Positions 1 through 10,886 of a stretch of 64,000 bases of DNA are shown here, piece by piece. Numbering within the stretch: the stretch's first letter is position 1; the number at the start of each line of letters is the position of its first letter. The notes below the pieces were generated by a model. That model saw only the letters and a list, made by a program, of their open reading frames with translations, ran no database searches and was not told where the DNA came from. Location: NCBI GenBank assembly GCA_036186865.1, contig AP025069.1, positions 12,713,450 to 12,777,449 on the forward strand, read 5' to 3'. The DNA comes from Eustoma russellianum. Its lineage: Eukaryota > Streptophyta > Magnoliopsida > Gentianales > Gentianaceae. A program made the translations under genes and the position numbers.

Positions 1-1313
1 CATTTCATTGAACCCACCCTTTGAGCATTTATGAGTGTGCGTGCGTGCGTACATTCTTTAATTTGAATTTTGTCTTGTTTTCTTGTGATATTTGTTTTAT
101 GTGTTTGCTTTGTAGGTAAATTAGATACATGAAAGATCCAAATAAAATGGAGGCCCAAAAGGAACATTGTTGGCGTGTGTTGCAAAAGTAGGAGACAAAA
201 GGAATGTTGTCTTGAAAAGAATGTTTGTCTCCACAAAGACAAATTCAAATGTATCCAAGATGGAATTCCTTGTCCAAATTGAAATCAAAATCATTTCCAA
301 AGATCACAAAGGGCCCGGCCATTTTAAAGTGCAAGGATGAAGTTCTACTTGAATATAAACTTCAGGATAAACTTGAATTTAAATTCAACCATGAGTTGAA
401 TTCAAGTTTCAACCAATTGGAGACTTAAATTCCAAGAAGATTTCAACCCTATCATCAGCCATGTACACGCCACCTTGGAGGATAAGAGAAGGATAAGTTC
501 CGATTCAAATTGAATCCAAGTTTGAATTCAAATTCAAACTCAATTTGAATTCAAACTTCAACCATCTTTTGAATTCAATTCCAACCATCTTATCATCATC
601 AAAATCAGATTTTCTACACTTTATTATCCAAGGAAGACGCCAGCTTGGAGGGATAGTTTCCAATTCAAATTGAATCCAAGTTTGAACTCAAATTCAAACT
701 CAATTTGAATTCAATCTTCAACCAACCTTTGAATTCCATTCCAATCACTTTATCATCATCAACTAAGATTTCCAACACCTTCAAAGACTCATCATACACG
801 TCTGGATGGTGGAAGATGGCAATCTACAAGCATTTCAAATTTTAGCTAAAATTTGTTTTAATTTTGAATTCAAACTATTTTCAATTTTTCAAACACTTGT
901 TAGCTGGCCTATTTGAAATAATTTCTGGTCATCTTAAAGGCTGATAGGACGAGAATTGTAGCGTACAAATAGAGCCTTTGGCCGATTGGAGAAACAACTT
1001 TTGATGAATAAAATTTCTTGATATTTTCTTCACTTATTGTGAGACTTTGTTTTCATGGTTTTTCATTAAACACCTAAGTTCAGATCCTTCAAAGTTGAAC
1101 ACTTTGAAGGTGTTGCCATTGCTTAAAGGTGCCGTCCAGGAGGGCCGTATTAGTTTGCCTGATCAACGACCATCTTGAAGTGTTGGTATTGCTCATTGAT
1201 CCACACGTTTTTATCACTAAGGAAGCAAGGGGAAGTCTTCTTCTTTGTGCCTAACCCTTTGTAAAGGGCGTTTGGAAGGTGGAATTGTTGGAGCCCACGT
1301 CTTACACGCATCA
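1..1313 (+). repeat. 5' LTR of element A, left end outside the window
   Basis: This stretch matches the 3' LTR at 7659-9076; base 1 corresponds to about 7785, so roughly 126 bp of the U3 start lie outside. It ends ...CGCATCA immediately before the tRNA-Met primer site. U3 is rich in TTTGAATTCAAA-like words. The TATA box is damaged (TACAAATA at 964-971; TATAAATA in the 3' copy). LTR function is promoter, polyadenylation and integration ends. Confidence 0.93.
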
Positions 1314-1316
1314 AAT

Positions 1317-1328
1317 TGGTATCAGAGG
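1317..1328 (+). other. Primer binding site of element A (initiator tRNA-Met)
   Basis: TGGTATCAGAG follows the LTR end after a three-base spacer and is complementary to the 3' end of plant initiator tRNA-Met. One extra G follows compared with the TGGTATCAGAGCC of related copies. It primes minus-strand DNA synthesis. Confidence 0.88.
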
Positions 1329-2958
1329 CCAGGTTACTCTATTCCACCATATTCTATCTTTTTCTTTTCGTTTGAGTCTCTTCATTTCAAGTTCAGTTGT
1401 GTCATTCTTCTGCCCCTCATTCTGCAAGCCATTTGTCAATCATACAAAAAAAGTCCTAGGGTCTAGGTATTTGACTTTTGTTGCATCTTGTCATTCATCA
1501 TTCAAAGTGTCATTCTTTTCTTTTCAATCTTGTCGTCATTTGATCTTTGTCATTTAAACTTGAAAAAATTAGGGTTTGTTGCATTTAGGTCCCATTGAGC
1601 TTTCTTTTAAACGTTACAACCATCAGCCTATAAAGCTACCTTGGTTTCAAATCATCTTGTTGCTACCGAAGCTTTTAGTTGGTGATGATTGTATTCATCT
1701 TGTGATTCGCATTGTGATTGATTTCATGCTTTAAATCAAGTTAGCCCTACGTGTGTTTGTCTTCACAAGCCATTTTCAATACCAACAAAACCCTAAATCC
1801 ATCCCCAAAACCCACGGCCCAAACAAATCCACCCAAACCGGACCCTAAAACACACCAACCAGATTCCAAACTTCTTATTTACACTCTTAACAAAAAGCCC
1901 CAACCCAAATTTGCCAAACAAAATCAGAATCGAAAGTCCCAACTCATTCAAAAAACCCTAACCCTAGAATTTAAATTTTGTTCAATTCTTCCAACACCCA
2001 TCCATTATCCAAATTGACTACACAAATCCTCAATTACCAATCCAAATAGCCATATATACCTTACAGTTAATTCCCAAAACCCCAATCCTGCAAATACCCA
2101 AAAATGTCCAAAAACCTAACCCTAATCCAATTCCGCCCAACCTCAATTTCCCTCACTTTCCAAGGTTATTTTATTGCAATTAAAGGTTGCAAACTGCAAT
2201 TTAAAGTCATTGCACTATTCTGCCCAAAAACGACAGTTCTGAGTGCAAAACGCATGAAATTCCAATTCTGCCCCAAGTCAAAAAAAAGAATCGGAACCTT
2301 TCTTACATTGAAATAGCAAGGAAGGGCAGAAAAACAAAAGAATAAGAGAAAAGAAAAAGGGCAAAACGTTTATGCATTACTTGAAAATGTTTTTGTGCAA
2401 TTTGAAAACCTTGGATACCATATTTCGTTTTTGCTATATATAACCGTCCTCCCACATCTCATTCTCCTTATCCTGCTCTTCTTGAACCAATCACACACTT
2501 GGTTGCTCGATTATTGCATGACTTGAACCATTTTGTGGATAGTAAGTGCATGGAATCAAAATTAACTAAAGATTGCCCCGGCAACCCTTAGTTCATCTTT
2601 GGTTCAGACTTATACATCTATTTTGGTTGCTTATATTCTTTGAATCGTAGTAGAAAGTTCAAGTTTGTTTCCATTTCACTTGATTCTATTTTGATACTAT
2701 TTGGTGAAACTTGAAAGCAAAAGGGAGAAACAAGTGTAGACCGTTGTGATTTGGAGAAGCATTGGCAAAAGACTCTTAATTGATCACTTTGAATCTTATT
2801 AACTTCAGGTTATCAAAGAAGCAAAGTGGTAAGAGAGTGGAAAGAAGAGAAAGAGGAGTGTTCATATTTCGTTTTTACTAATCACTTAACGTGTGTTTGT
2901 CTTTGTGTTAGTTCTTTCCTTTTCTTCTTGTTTTTCGTTTAATCTCTTTAGGTAACAT
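1329..2958 (+). other. Untranslated 5' leader of element A
   Basis: About 1.6 kb between primer site and gag start. It holds a C-rich stretch with many CCCTAA words (about 1780-2150), the conserved stem-loop, and just before the ATG a pyrimidine-rich tract ending in TTTAG at 2951. Long open frames here (for example 1751-2017) are low-complexity and not conserved as protein. The leaders of B, C and H are homologous, so this is an element leader and not a host gene. Confidence 0.85.
2565..2592 (+). promoter_or_regulatory. Conserved leader stem-loop (copy A)
   Basis: ACTAAAGATTGCC and GGCAACCCTTAGT can pair at 11 of 13 positions around a two-base loop. The same inverted repeat sits in the leaders of B, C, D, N2, N3 and H, and in altered form in G and N4. 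Position between primer site and ORF suggests an RNA packaging, dimerisation or translation element; that role is inference. Confidence 0.7.
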
Positions 2959-4187
2959 ATGGAGAGCAGCACTCATTCCGCTTCTAGCAAGTCAAAGGAA
3001 GCCGAGTTTTTGGACAACACGCAACAACAAATGCTGGAGATGCTAAAGACACTCATGCATGACAATAAGGTAATCAAACATCGATTGGAGGATGTTGAAC
3101 GGAGCTACAAGACGAGTGATGGCAAAGGTACGAGCAGGGTCGTTCGCCTACTACAACCTAGGCATCACCCCCCAGAAGAAGTTGAGGATGACAACCTTAA
3201 ACCACCACACATCAAGGCAAGAAGGTTTGTTCCTCCAATGCAACCAAAAAGGTACGCTCCGAGAAGGTACAATGATGATTACATTCCATTTGAGCATGAT
3301 GATTATGATTTTGATGACCACCCTCCCCGTGGTTACCAAAGACGCCAAAATCCCCTTTTCCCACAAGATGACGATTTTCTCAAAACAAAAATAAATATTC
3401 CCATGTTTTATGGTAAAAGTAATGCCGAGGAATATTTGGAATGGGAAACAAAAGTGGATCTAATCTTTTCTTGTACCAACTACAGTTAACTACAAAAAGT
3501 GAGGTACGCTTCTATTGAGTTTTCTGGTTATGCACTAAATTGGTGGACGAATTTGTGTCGAAATAGAACTAAGACAAGGCAACCTCCAATTGCCACTTTG
3601 GAAGAAATGAAGTTTGAAATGAGACAACGTTTTATCCCAAACAATTTTGAGAGTTCTATTTTCACAAGTTTGCAGAACTTAAGACAAGGTTCCAAAAGTG
3701 TAGACGAGTATTACAAAGAGTTAGAAATCTTGTTGGAAAGGTCTAACTTGCAGGTTCCCGAAGAAGCCACCAAGGCTCGTTTCTTACATGGTCTAAACTG
3801 GGAGATTGCGCAAAGGGTTGAGCTTCAACCTTACCTTGACCTGACAACCATGGTCCATATGGCTAAGAAGATTGAACACCAACTAAAGGTACGTAGTTCC
3901 TCTAATTTCAATTTCACTTATCGTACTAATAAGTCTTCATCAAGGTTTTCTAGCAAGCCTTCAGGTACAGGAAGCTCACGGCCTACAGGAGGCCAAACAC
4001 ATGACCAAAATGCACCACAAAAGATGGACAACCGTGTGCAGGGCGCAAAAAACGAGATGAACGTGTCCAACAAAAAGCTCCCACAGGAAATTCTTCTGAT
4101 CTCTCAAACAGGTTTAGAGACATTAAATGCTATAAATGTCAAGGACGTGGTCACATCGGAAAAGAGTGTCCTAATGCGAAACGAATC
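2959..4187 (+). pseudogene. gag: gag of element A (broken)
   Basis: This encodes the capsid/nucleocapsid protein that packages element RNA in cytoplasmic particles. The ATG at 2959 follows the leader, and H (51225) has the same start (MESSTHS...). A helical N-terminus (LDNTQQQMLEMLKTLMHD) precedes an acidic stretch and the retrotransposon gag domain (NWWTNLCRNR, then LRQGSKSVDEYYKELE). A CX2CX4HX4C zinc knuckle (CYKCQGRGHIGKEC) lies near 4125-4170. A stop at 3487-3489 (TAA; H has GAA there) and a frameshift before the knuckle break it. Gag would be joined to pol as one polyprotein in this lineage. Confidence 0.9.
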
Positions 4188-5870
4188 ATGTTAATTGAGG
4201 AAACAAACGCATATGTGTCTGAGTCCGAGCATGAAAACGAATCTGAGCATAGTAATGAAATTGAACCTGAAGAGGATCTAGGCGCATTAGATGATTTTGA
4301 CACTAAGGAGTTTCTTGTTGTGCGTAGAGCTTTGAATGCATATCCAAAATTAGATGATCACGAACAACATAGAGAAAACATTTTCCATATTCACTGCATG
4401 ATAAATGGTAAAGTGTGCACCATGATCATTGGTTCCGGTTCTTGTGCGAATGTGGCTAGCATCGAATTGGTAAGAAAACTGAATTCGCCTATGACTAATC
4501 ATCCGCATCCTTACAAACTTGCATGGTTAAATGATTGCAGTGAAGTTAGCGTAAGTAAACAAGTTTTGATTTCTCTTAGCATTGGTAGTTACAAAGATGA
4601 TGTTTTATGTGATGTTGCACCAATGCATGCTAGTCATATCTTACTTGGTAGGCCATGGCAATTTGATCGACATGCGACATATGATGGATATTTGAATCGT
4701 TATTCTTTCAAGTTGAATGGCAAACTTTACAAATTGCATGCACTTCCACCACACAAAGTCCACGAGGATCACCAACGCATGTCTAAGTCTAGGATCGATC
4801 CTAAGAAAAAAGAAGCTGAGAGAAAATTCGTGGAATGCATGAAAAGTGAGAACAAAAAACAAGAGAGCAAGGGAAAAGAGGTAGTACCCATAGGAGTCAC
4901 CGAGTCCAAAAAGAAGTGTGGGTATTTCGCAAAGAAAAGAGAGGTCACACGAGCCCTTTATAGCAACCAAACCGTCCTCATTCTCATTCCTAAGGCATGT
5001 CACCTTTCCATAGAAGAACTCCCACCAAACTTACTTACCTCAGTTGTGTCCCTTATCCAAGAGTACGAAGTTCTATTTCCCACCGAGCCCCTATCCGGTT
5101 TACCACCTATTAGAGGAATAGAACACCAAATTGATTTTGTCCCAGGAGCCGTTTTACCAAATCGACCCGCCTATCGAGCCATTCCGGAAGAAACCAAGGA
5201 AATCCAAAGGAAAGTAGAGGAGCTCTTAGCAAGTGGACAAGTCCGAGAGAGCCTAAGCCCATCAGCCGTCCTTGTCATTTTAGTACCCAAAAAAGATGGA
5301 ACTTGGAGAATGTGTACTGATTGCCGTGCCATAAACAAAATTGCCGTCAAGTATAGGTACCCCATACCTAGGCTGGATGATATGTTGGATATATTGTACG
5401 GATCTAAATTCTTCACCAAACTCGACCTTAAGCAGGGGTACTTCCAAGTATGAATTAGAGAAGGGGACGAATGGAAGATTTCATTCAAAACCAAGTTCGG
5501 GCTCTATGAGTGGTTAGTGATGCCCTTCGGAGTCACCAATGCCCCTAGCACCTTTATGAGGCTAATGAATGAAGTCTTACGAGCATTCATAGGACGATTT
5601 GTTATTGTTTATTTTGATGATATCCTAATCTATTCCCAAACCATAGAAGATCATTTTGACCACATTAGGGCCGTTTTTGAGAAGCTTAAGCAAGAACAAC
5701 TTTACGCCAACTTTAAGAAGTGCTCTTTTTGTTTGGATCGAGTAGTCTTCCTAGGCTTTGTCATTTCGTCTGAGAGAATAGAGATGGATGAGGAAAATGT
5801 TAGGTCAATTGTGGAGTGGCCTATACCTAAGAATGTAGGAGAAGTTCGTAGGGCTTGCAAGTTTTTATAG
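4188..5870 (+). pseudogene. pol: Protease and reverse transcriptase of element A (broken)
   Basis: The frame continues from the zinc knuckle through an acidic linker (SEHENESEHSNEIEPEED) into the aspartic protease. Its active site reads IIGSGSCANVAS, so the catalytic Asp (codon 4431-4433, GGT) is lost; H keeps GAT. Reverse transcriptase follows from about 5110 (GIEHQIDFVPG), with VPKKDGTWRMCTDCRAINKI and the catalytic VYFDDILIYS near 5608-5640. A TGA stop at 5451-5453, where H has CGC, splits the domain. The 3' end is deleted: GEVRRACKFL lacks the FHGLASFYRRF segment seen in H and D. Confidence 0.92.
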
Positions 5871-6395
5871 ACGATTTGTCAAAGATTTTTCTTCCATAGC
5901 TGCACCCCTAAATGAAATTGTGAAAAAAGATGTGCATTTAGGTGGGAAGAGCCACAACAACAGGCATTTGATGAGCTTAAACATAGGCTAACCACTGCAC
6001 CCATACTTAGGTTACCAAATTTTGACGAGACTTTTGAGATCGAGTGTGATGCAAGTGGAGTGGGTATAGGCGCAGTTTTGACCCAAGGTAAGAAACCCAT
6101 AGCCTATTTTAGTGAAAAGTTGAAAGGTGCTGCATTGAATTACTCTACCTATGATAAGGAACTTTATGCCCTCGTGAGATCCATACAAACTTGGCAACAC
6201 TATCTTTAACCTAAAGAGCTTGTAATCCACACTGACCACGAAAGCCTTAAGTATCTTAAAGGGCAGGGAAAGTTGAACAAGAGACATGCCAAATGGGTAG
6301 AGTACATAGAACAATTCCCTTACGTGATTAAGTACAAACAAGGAAAGGACAATATAGTTGCTGATGCCCTCTCTAGGAGATACAAGGTAGTGACT
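5871..6395 (+). pseudogene. pol: RNase H domain of element A (broken)
   Basis: RNase H degrades the RNA of the RNA-DNA hybrid. The motifs FEIECDASGVGIGAVLTQG, YSTYDKELYALVRS and VIHTDHESLKYL carry the usual acidic residues, and the domain ends at IVADALSRRY. Damage includes a frameshift near 5938 (loss of bases against H) and a TAA near 6207-6209, where H has CAA. The order relative to RT and integrase is that of Ty3/gypsy elements. Confidence 0.9.
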
Positions 6396-7808
6396 ACATT
6401 ATCCTCACGATTCTTAGGATTCAAATCACTTAAGGAATTGTACACAAATGACCATGATTTTGGCACCATTTTTGAGACATGTAAAGAGGCACCATTTGGG
6501 AAATTCTACATACATAAGAGATATCTTTTCAAAGAACATAAGTTGTGTGTTCCCCAATCATCCCTACAAGAAGCATTGACTAGAGAAGCCCATGTGAGAG
6601 GTTTAATGGGTCATTTTGCAGTGTTCAAACCCTTGAAACCCTTAAGGAACATTTCTATTGGCCCCACATGCGCATAGACGTCGAGAGGTTATGTGGTAAT
6701 TGCATCACTTGCAAACAAGCAAAATCCAAGTCCCAACCACATGGACTATACACGCCCTTACCCTCCCTGATTCCCCGTAATTGACATTTCCATGGACTTT
6801 GTCTTAGGACTTCCTAGGTCTCGAGGGGGGCACGATAGCATTTATGTTGTGGCAGATAGATTTTCAAAGATGGCACACTTCATTGCATGTAGGAAAGTTG
6901 ATGACGCCACACATGTTGCTGATTTGTTCTTGAAATAAATTGTGAGATTGCATGGCATGCCACGTACAATTGTAAGTGATAAAGATACGAAATTTCTTAT
7001 TCATTTTTGGCGTGTTTTTTGGGCTAAACTTGGTACTCAATTGTTTTCTACCACTGCTCACCCACAAACAGATGGACAAACTGACGTTGTTAATCGTACT
7101 CTTTCTCAACTTTTGCGTGCTATTTTGCAAAAACATCTTAAAAACTGGGAAGATTGTTTACCATATATTGAATTTGCATACAATAGGAGTGTCCATCACG
7201 GTACCTTGCATAGTCCATTTGAAATCGTGTATGGTTTTAACCCCTTGTCTCCCCTTGATTTGCTTCCTATTCCCGTGCATGAACGTTCAAGTCTTGATGG
7301 CAAACAAAAAGTGGAAAAGATAACGAAACTGCATGAACACGTTAAAACACAACTTGAAAAGACAACAAAGCTTATAAAAGGCGAGCTAACAAACATCGAA
7401 AACGAGTTGTGTTTAAACCTGGTGATTTAGCGTCATTACATTTACGCAAAGAAAGATTTCCCAATGAGCAAAAGTCAAAACTGTTACCTAGAGGAGATGG
7501 ACCTTTCAAAGTTTTGAAACGCATATGTGACAATGCATACATCCTTGATCTTCAGAAAGGTCTGGTTCTATTTCGCCTACTTTTAATGTTGCCGACCTCA
7601 CCCCTTTCACTGATGACCTTTTCGATTCGAGGACGAATCCTTTTGAGGAGAGGGAGATTGATGAGGATCAAGGATCCCATCAAGATGTCAAGGGCCCTAT
7701 GAAAAGGAGGGCAAGAGAACTTTGTCATCAAGTTGAAACTTCTTGTATAAGCATGTTCAAGATGAACCTAAAGTTCCATGGGTTCATTTCATTGAACCCA
7801 CCCTTTGA
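6396..7808 (+). pseudogene. pol: Integrase of element A with C-terminal tail running into the LTR (broken)
   Basis: The H2C2 region (EAHVRGLMGHFAVFK) is followed by the DDE core: VVADRFSKMAHFIA, TIVSDKDTKFL, then GQTDVVNRTL. The third catalytic residue is Asp (GAC, 7083-7085) instead of the Glu in D's GQTEVVNRTL. A GPY/F-like module (LLPRGDGPFKVLKRI) follows. The frame then crosses the polypurine tract into the LTR, where the related H copy keeps an open tail ending at a TGA equivalent to 7806-7808. Stops and frameshifts near 6660, 6936, 7385, 7555 and 7735 inactivate it. A reading frame entering the LTR is a feature I associate with CRM elements. Confidence 0.87.
7645..7657 (+). other. Polypurine tract of element A
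   Basis: GAGGAGAGGGAGA lies one base before the 3' LTR and would prime plus-strand DNA synthesis. It is also coding in the integrase-tail frame. Confidence 0.8.
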
Positions 7809-9076
7809 GAATCTATGAGTGTGCGTGTGTGCGTGCATTCTTTAATTTGAATTTTGTCTTGTTTTCTTGTGGTCTTTATTTTATGTGTTTGCTTTGTAGG
7901 TAAATTAGGTACATGGAAGATCCAAACAAAATGGAGGCCCAAAAAGAACATTGCAGGCGTGTTGCAAAAAAAGGAGACAAACGGAATGTTGCCTTGAAAA
8001 GAATGTTTGTCTGCACAAAGACAAATTCATGTGTACAAGATGGAATTCCTTGTCCAAATTGAAATCAAAATCATTTCCAAAGATCACAAAGGGGCCGGCC
8101 ATTTTAAAGTGCAAGGATGAAGTTCTACTTGAATTTAAACTTGAGGATAAACTTGAATTTAAATTCAACCATGAGTTGAATTCAAGTTTCAACCAATTGG
8201 AGACTTAAATTCCAAGAAGATTTCAGCCCTATCATCAGCCATGTACACGCCACCTTGGAGGATAAGAGAAGGATAAGTTCCAATTCAAATTGAATCCAAG
8301 TTTGAATTCAAATTCAAACTTCAACCATCTTTTGAATTCAATTCCAACCATCTTATCATCATCAAAATCAGATTTTCTACACTTCATTATCCAAGGAAAA
8401 CGCCAGCTTGGAGGGATAGATTCCAATTCAAATTGAATCCAAGTTTGAACTCAAATTCAAACTCAATTTGAATTCAATCTTCAACCAACCTTTGAATTCC
8501 ATTCCAATCACTTTATCATCATCAACTAAGATTTCTTACACCTTCAAAGACTCATCATACACGGCTGGATGGTGGAAGATGGCAATCTACAAGCATTTCA
8601 AATTTTAGCTAGAATTTGTTTTAGTTTTGAATTCAAACAATTTTTAATTTTTCAAACACTTGTTAGCTAGCTTATTTGAAATAATTTCTGGTCATCTTAA
8701 AGGCTGATAAGACAAGAATTGTAGCCTATAAATAGAGCCTTTGGCCTATTGGAGAAATAACTTTTGATGAATAAAATTTCTTGATATTTTCTTCACTTAT
8801 TGTGAGACTTTGTTTTCTTGGTTTTGCATTAAAAACCTAAGTTAAGATTCTTCAATGTTGAGCATTTTGAAGGTATTGCCATTGCTTAAAGGTGCCGTCC
8901 AGGAGGGCCGTATTGGTTTGCCTGATCAACGACCATCTTGAAGTGTTGGTCTTGCTCATTGATCCACACGTTTTTATCACTAAGGAAGTAAGGGGAAGTC
9001 TTCTTCCTTGTGCCTAACCCTTTGTGAAGGACGTTTGGAAGGTGGAATTGTTGGAGCCCACGTCTTGCACGCATCA
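7659..9076 (+). repeat. 3' LTR of element A (1418 bp)
   Basis: Begins TGATGAGGATCAAGG and ends TTGCACGCATCA, giving a five-base terminal inverted repeat TGATG/CATCA. It matches positions 1-1313 over their shared length with small indels (for example the U3 repeat near 8300 is shorter). The first ~150 bp are coding for the integrase tail in related copies. The next bases are AGCAA; the matching target duplication would be outside the window. Confidence 0.94.
8727..8734 (+). promoter_or_regulatory. TATA box in A's 3' LTR
   Basis: TATAAATA followed by GAGCC. The same word occurs on the matching strand in other LTRs: 12849-12856 (B), 16036-16043 (N1), 27440-27447 (shared N LTR), 31494-31501 (N2), 37859-37866 (G), 40265-40272 and 44359-44366 (N3). 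Conserved placement upstream of R supports it as the LTR core promoter. Confidence 0.7.
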
Positions 9077-9149
9077 AGCAAGGTACCATCAAATATGTAA
9101 GATCAACCGTAGATGTATCTCAATTATGATGCAAAGAAAAGGAGTTGTG

Positions 9150-10886
9150 GAAGTTACCAGAAAACGTTGTAATGTTTATTTTTGTTTTGAGAAAATCGTC
9201 ATCTTGTGGGAAAAGGGGGTTTTGGCATCTTTGGTAACCTCGGGGAGGGTGGTCATCAAAGTCATAATCATCTTGCTCAAATGGAATATAATCATCAGTG
9301 TACCTTCTCAGAACGTGTCTTCTTGGTTGCGGTGGAGGGACATACCTTATTGGCTCGATGTGAGGTGGTCGTAGGTTTTCATCCTCAACATCTTTTGGGG
9401 GATGATGCCGTGTTTGTGGCATGGGAACGACCCTGCTAGTGCCTTGTCTATCGCTCGTATTTTGGCTCCTTTCAACATCCTCCAACCTGTGTTTAATTAC
9501 CTCGTTATCATGCATTAGTTTCTTCAGTATTTCCAGCATTTGTTGTTGTGTCTTGTTGATGCACACCCGCGAGGCATCAAACACATGTCACCATGTTTTG
9601 TTAGTTCTTTAGGACATGTAGAACTTGCATGAACGTTTAAGGATCGTCTGGCTATTCATATCTGCAAGTATATGCCTCTTATAGCCTAACACACCTTACG
9701 AAATGTTGTATATAGTGTATGGGTTTGTTCTTGTATGTGTTTGAGTTGTCTTTAGGTCAAGGAAGCATGATTGAACAAAGGCCAAACGTTCAAACACCAA
9801 GTTGAGTTGAAAGGGCAAGCTGGCAGGATGACACCTTCTTAGTATTTCAGTCATAACTCATCAACCACAACTCCAATTAACGTGATTATAGTTGGAAGTG
9901 AAAGCTAAGAGAATAAGCTATAATGTTGATGCCTAACACTTTCCCAGAAAAGGCATGTATCAAGCTACACAATCGTTACAACAAGCTGTCTGCTTAGTCA
10001 CCTGCTTCCAAAGGTCCACATCTGTAAGCAGGCCATTTTCAAACAGGCGTAACTCACTCATCCCAGATCCAAACGACGTCATTCTTGTGTCTAAACATAT
10101 CTAAAGAGAAAGATCTACAATGTTTATTTGAAGTGGTAGCGCTAATTCGGACTGTAACGTTATGTTATAATTCAAAACAGAAAACTGCTCAAAACTAGAC
10201 AGATTTCAGTTTCTTGACTTTTCAAGCAGCCTTTTCAACCAATCAGCTTCAAGGGGCTTGACCAGCACATCAGGGACGTCCTATATAATATTCAAATCAA
10301 GTAGAATATGGTCCAATCAAAATTCAAAGACAAAATCAACTTGCAACCAAAAGGGAATTTCTGCCTGAAGAAATTGCTGAAGCAACATTGTTTATTCCCA
10401 CTTGTAACTTGTTTAAACTTTCTTCTTTGCTCCTATTGGACCAACCCATGTTTGTATCTTCCCTTAGAAGCCTTGTTTGGCTTATTTAAAGTAGCTTAGG
10501 CCATTGTAAAATACAGAATCTGAATAGACAAAAAAACTACCGTAAGTTTTGCACCAAAACTGAATTTCAGTTTTTCCTTTGAATCTTTGATTTCCTTCAA
10601 GAAACTTGAACAAATTCTTGATTGTATTACTTCATATACTTGGGATGGATATTGTTTGAGAGGGAAGCAAGTTGAAGTCATTTGCTGAAAAGTTTATCTA
10701 CTTTGCTGAAATCTGGACAGGTTAGATTGCTTGGGGTTCCATGAATGTTTTGCACCTTCCTTCTTGGTTCCACCTGGTTTATTGAGTTGAAGAAAGGTCC
10801 TATAATAGCTGAGTGTTTGTGCATCACTTGTCAAAAGTCTCGACTTCCTTCGACTTGCTAGATGCGGAGTGAGTGCTACTCTCTAT
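9150..10886 (-). pseudogene. gag: gag N-terminus of element B, split by a solo LTR
   Basis: Reading the minus strand from about 10886, the frame encodes the same start as A and H (ESSTHSASSKSKE) and resumes at 9551 with TQQQMLEILKKLMHDNEVIKHRLEDVE down to FLKTKINI. The start codon is ATA (10884-10886) instead of ATG. A 1270-bp solo LTR sits inside codons around the DNT/QQQ junction. Homology to gag stops near 9150; the 73 bases between this and A's LTR (9077-9149) match nothing else I recognise here. The rest of B is missing or lies left of the window. Confidence 0.85.
9557..10826 (+). mobile_element. Solo LTR of a different LTR-retrotransposon family
   Basis: The 1270-bp block begins TGATGCAC and ends GTGCATCA, a perfect eight-base terminal inverted repeat, and is flanked by the target duplication CTTGT (9552-9556 and 10827-10831). 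It interrupts B's gag exactly. No second LTR or coding interior is present, so LTR-LTR recombination is inferred. A CTTATTTAAAG box near 10479-10489 followed by AGGCC suggests plus orientation. Short open frames inside (for example 10308-10499) have no recognisable product. Confidence 0.88.

Noticed and set aside
1751..2316. Proline/lysine-rich frames in the A leader as genes
   Set aside because: Low-complexity leader; the homologous leader of H does not keep the same frame, and no start context is conserved.
3487..5453. Stops in pol explained by cytosine deamination alone
   Set aside because: Comparison with H and D gives mixed changes: GAA to TAA at 3487 and AGA to TGA at 20584, besides CAA to TAA at 6207. 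No single mutational signature.
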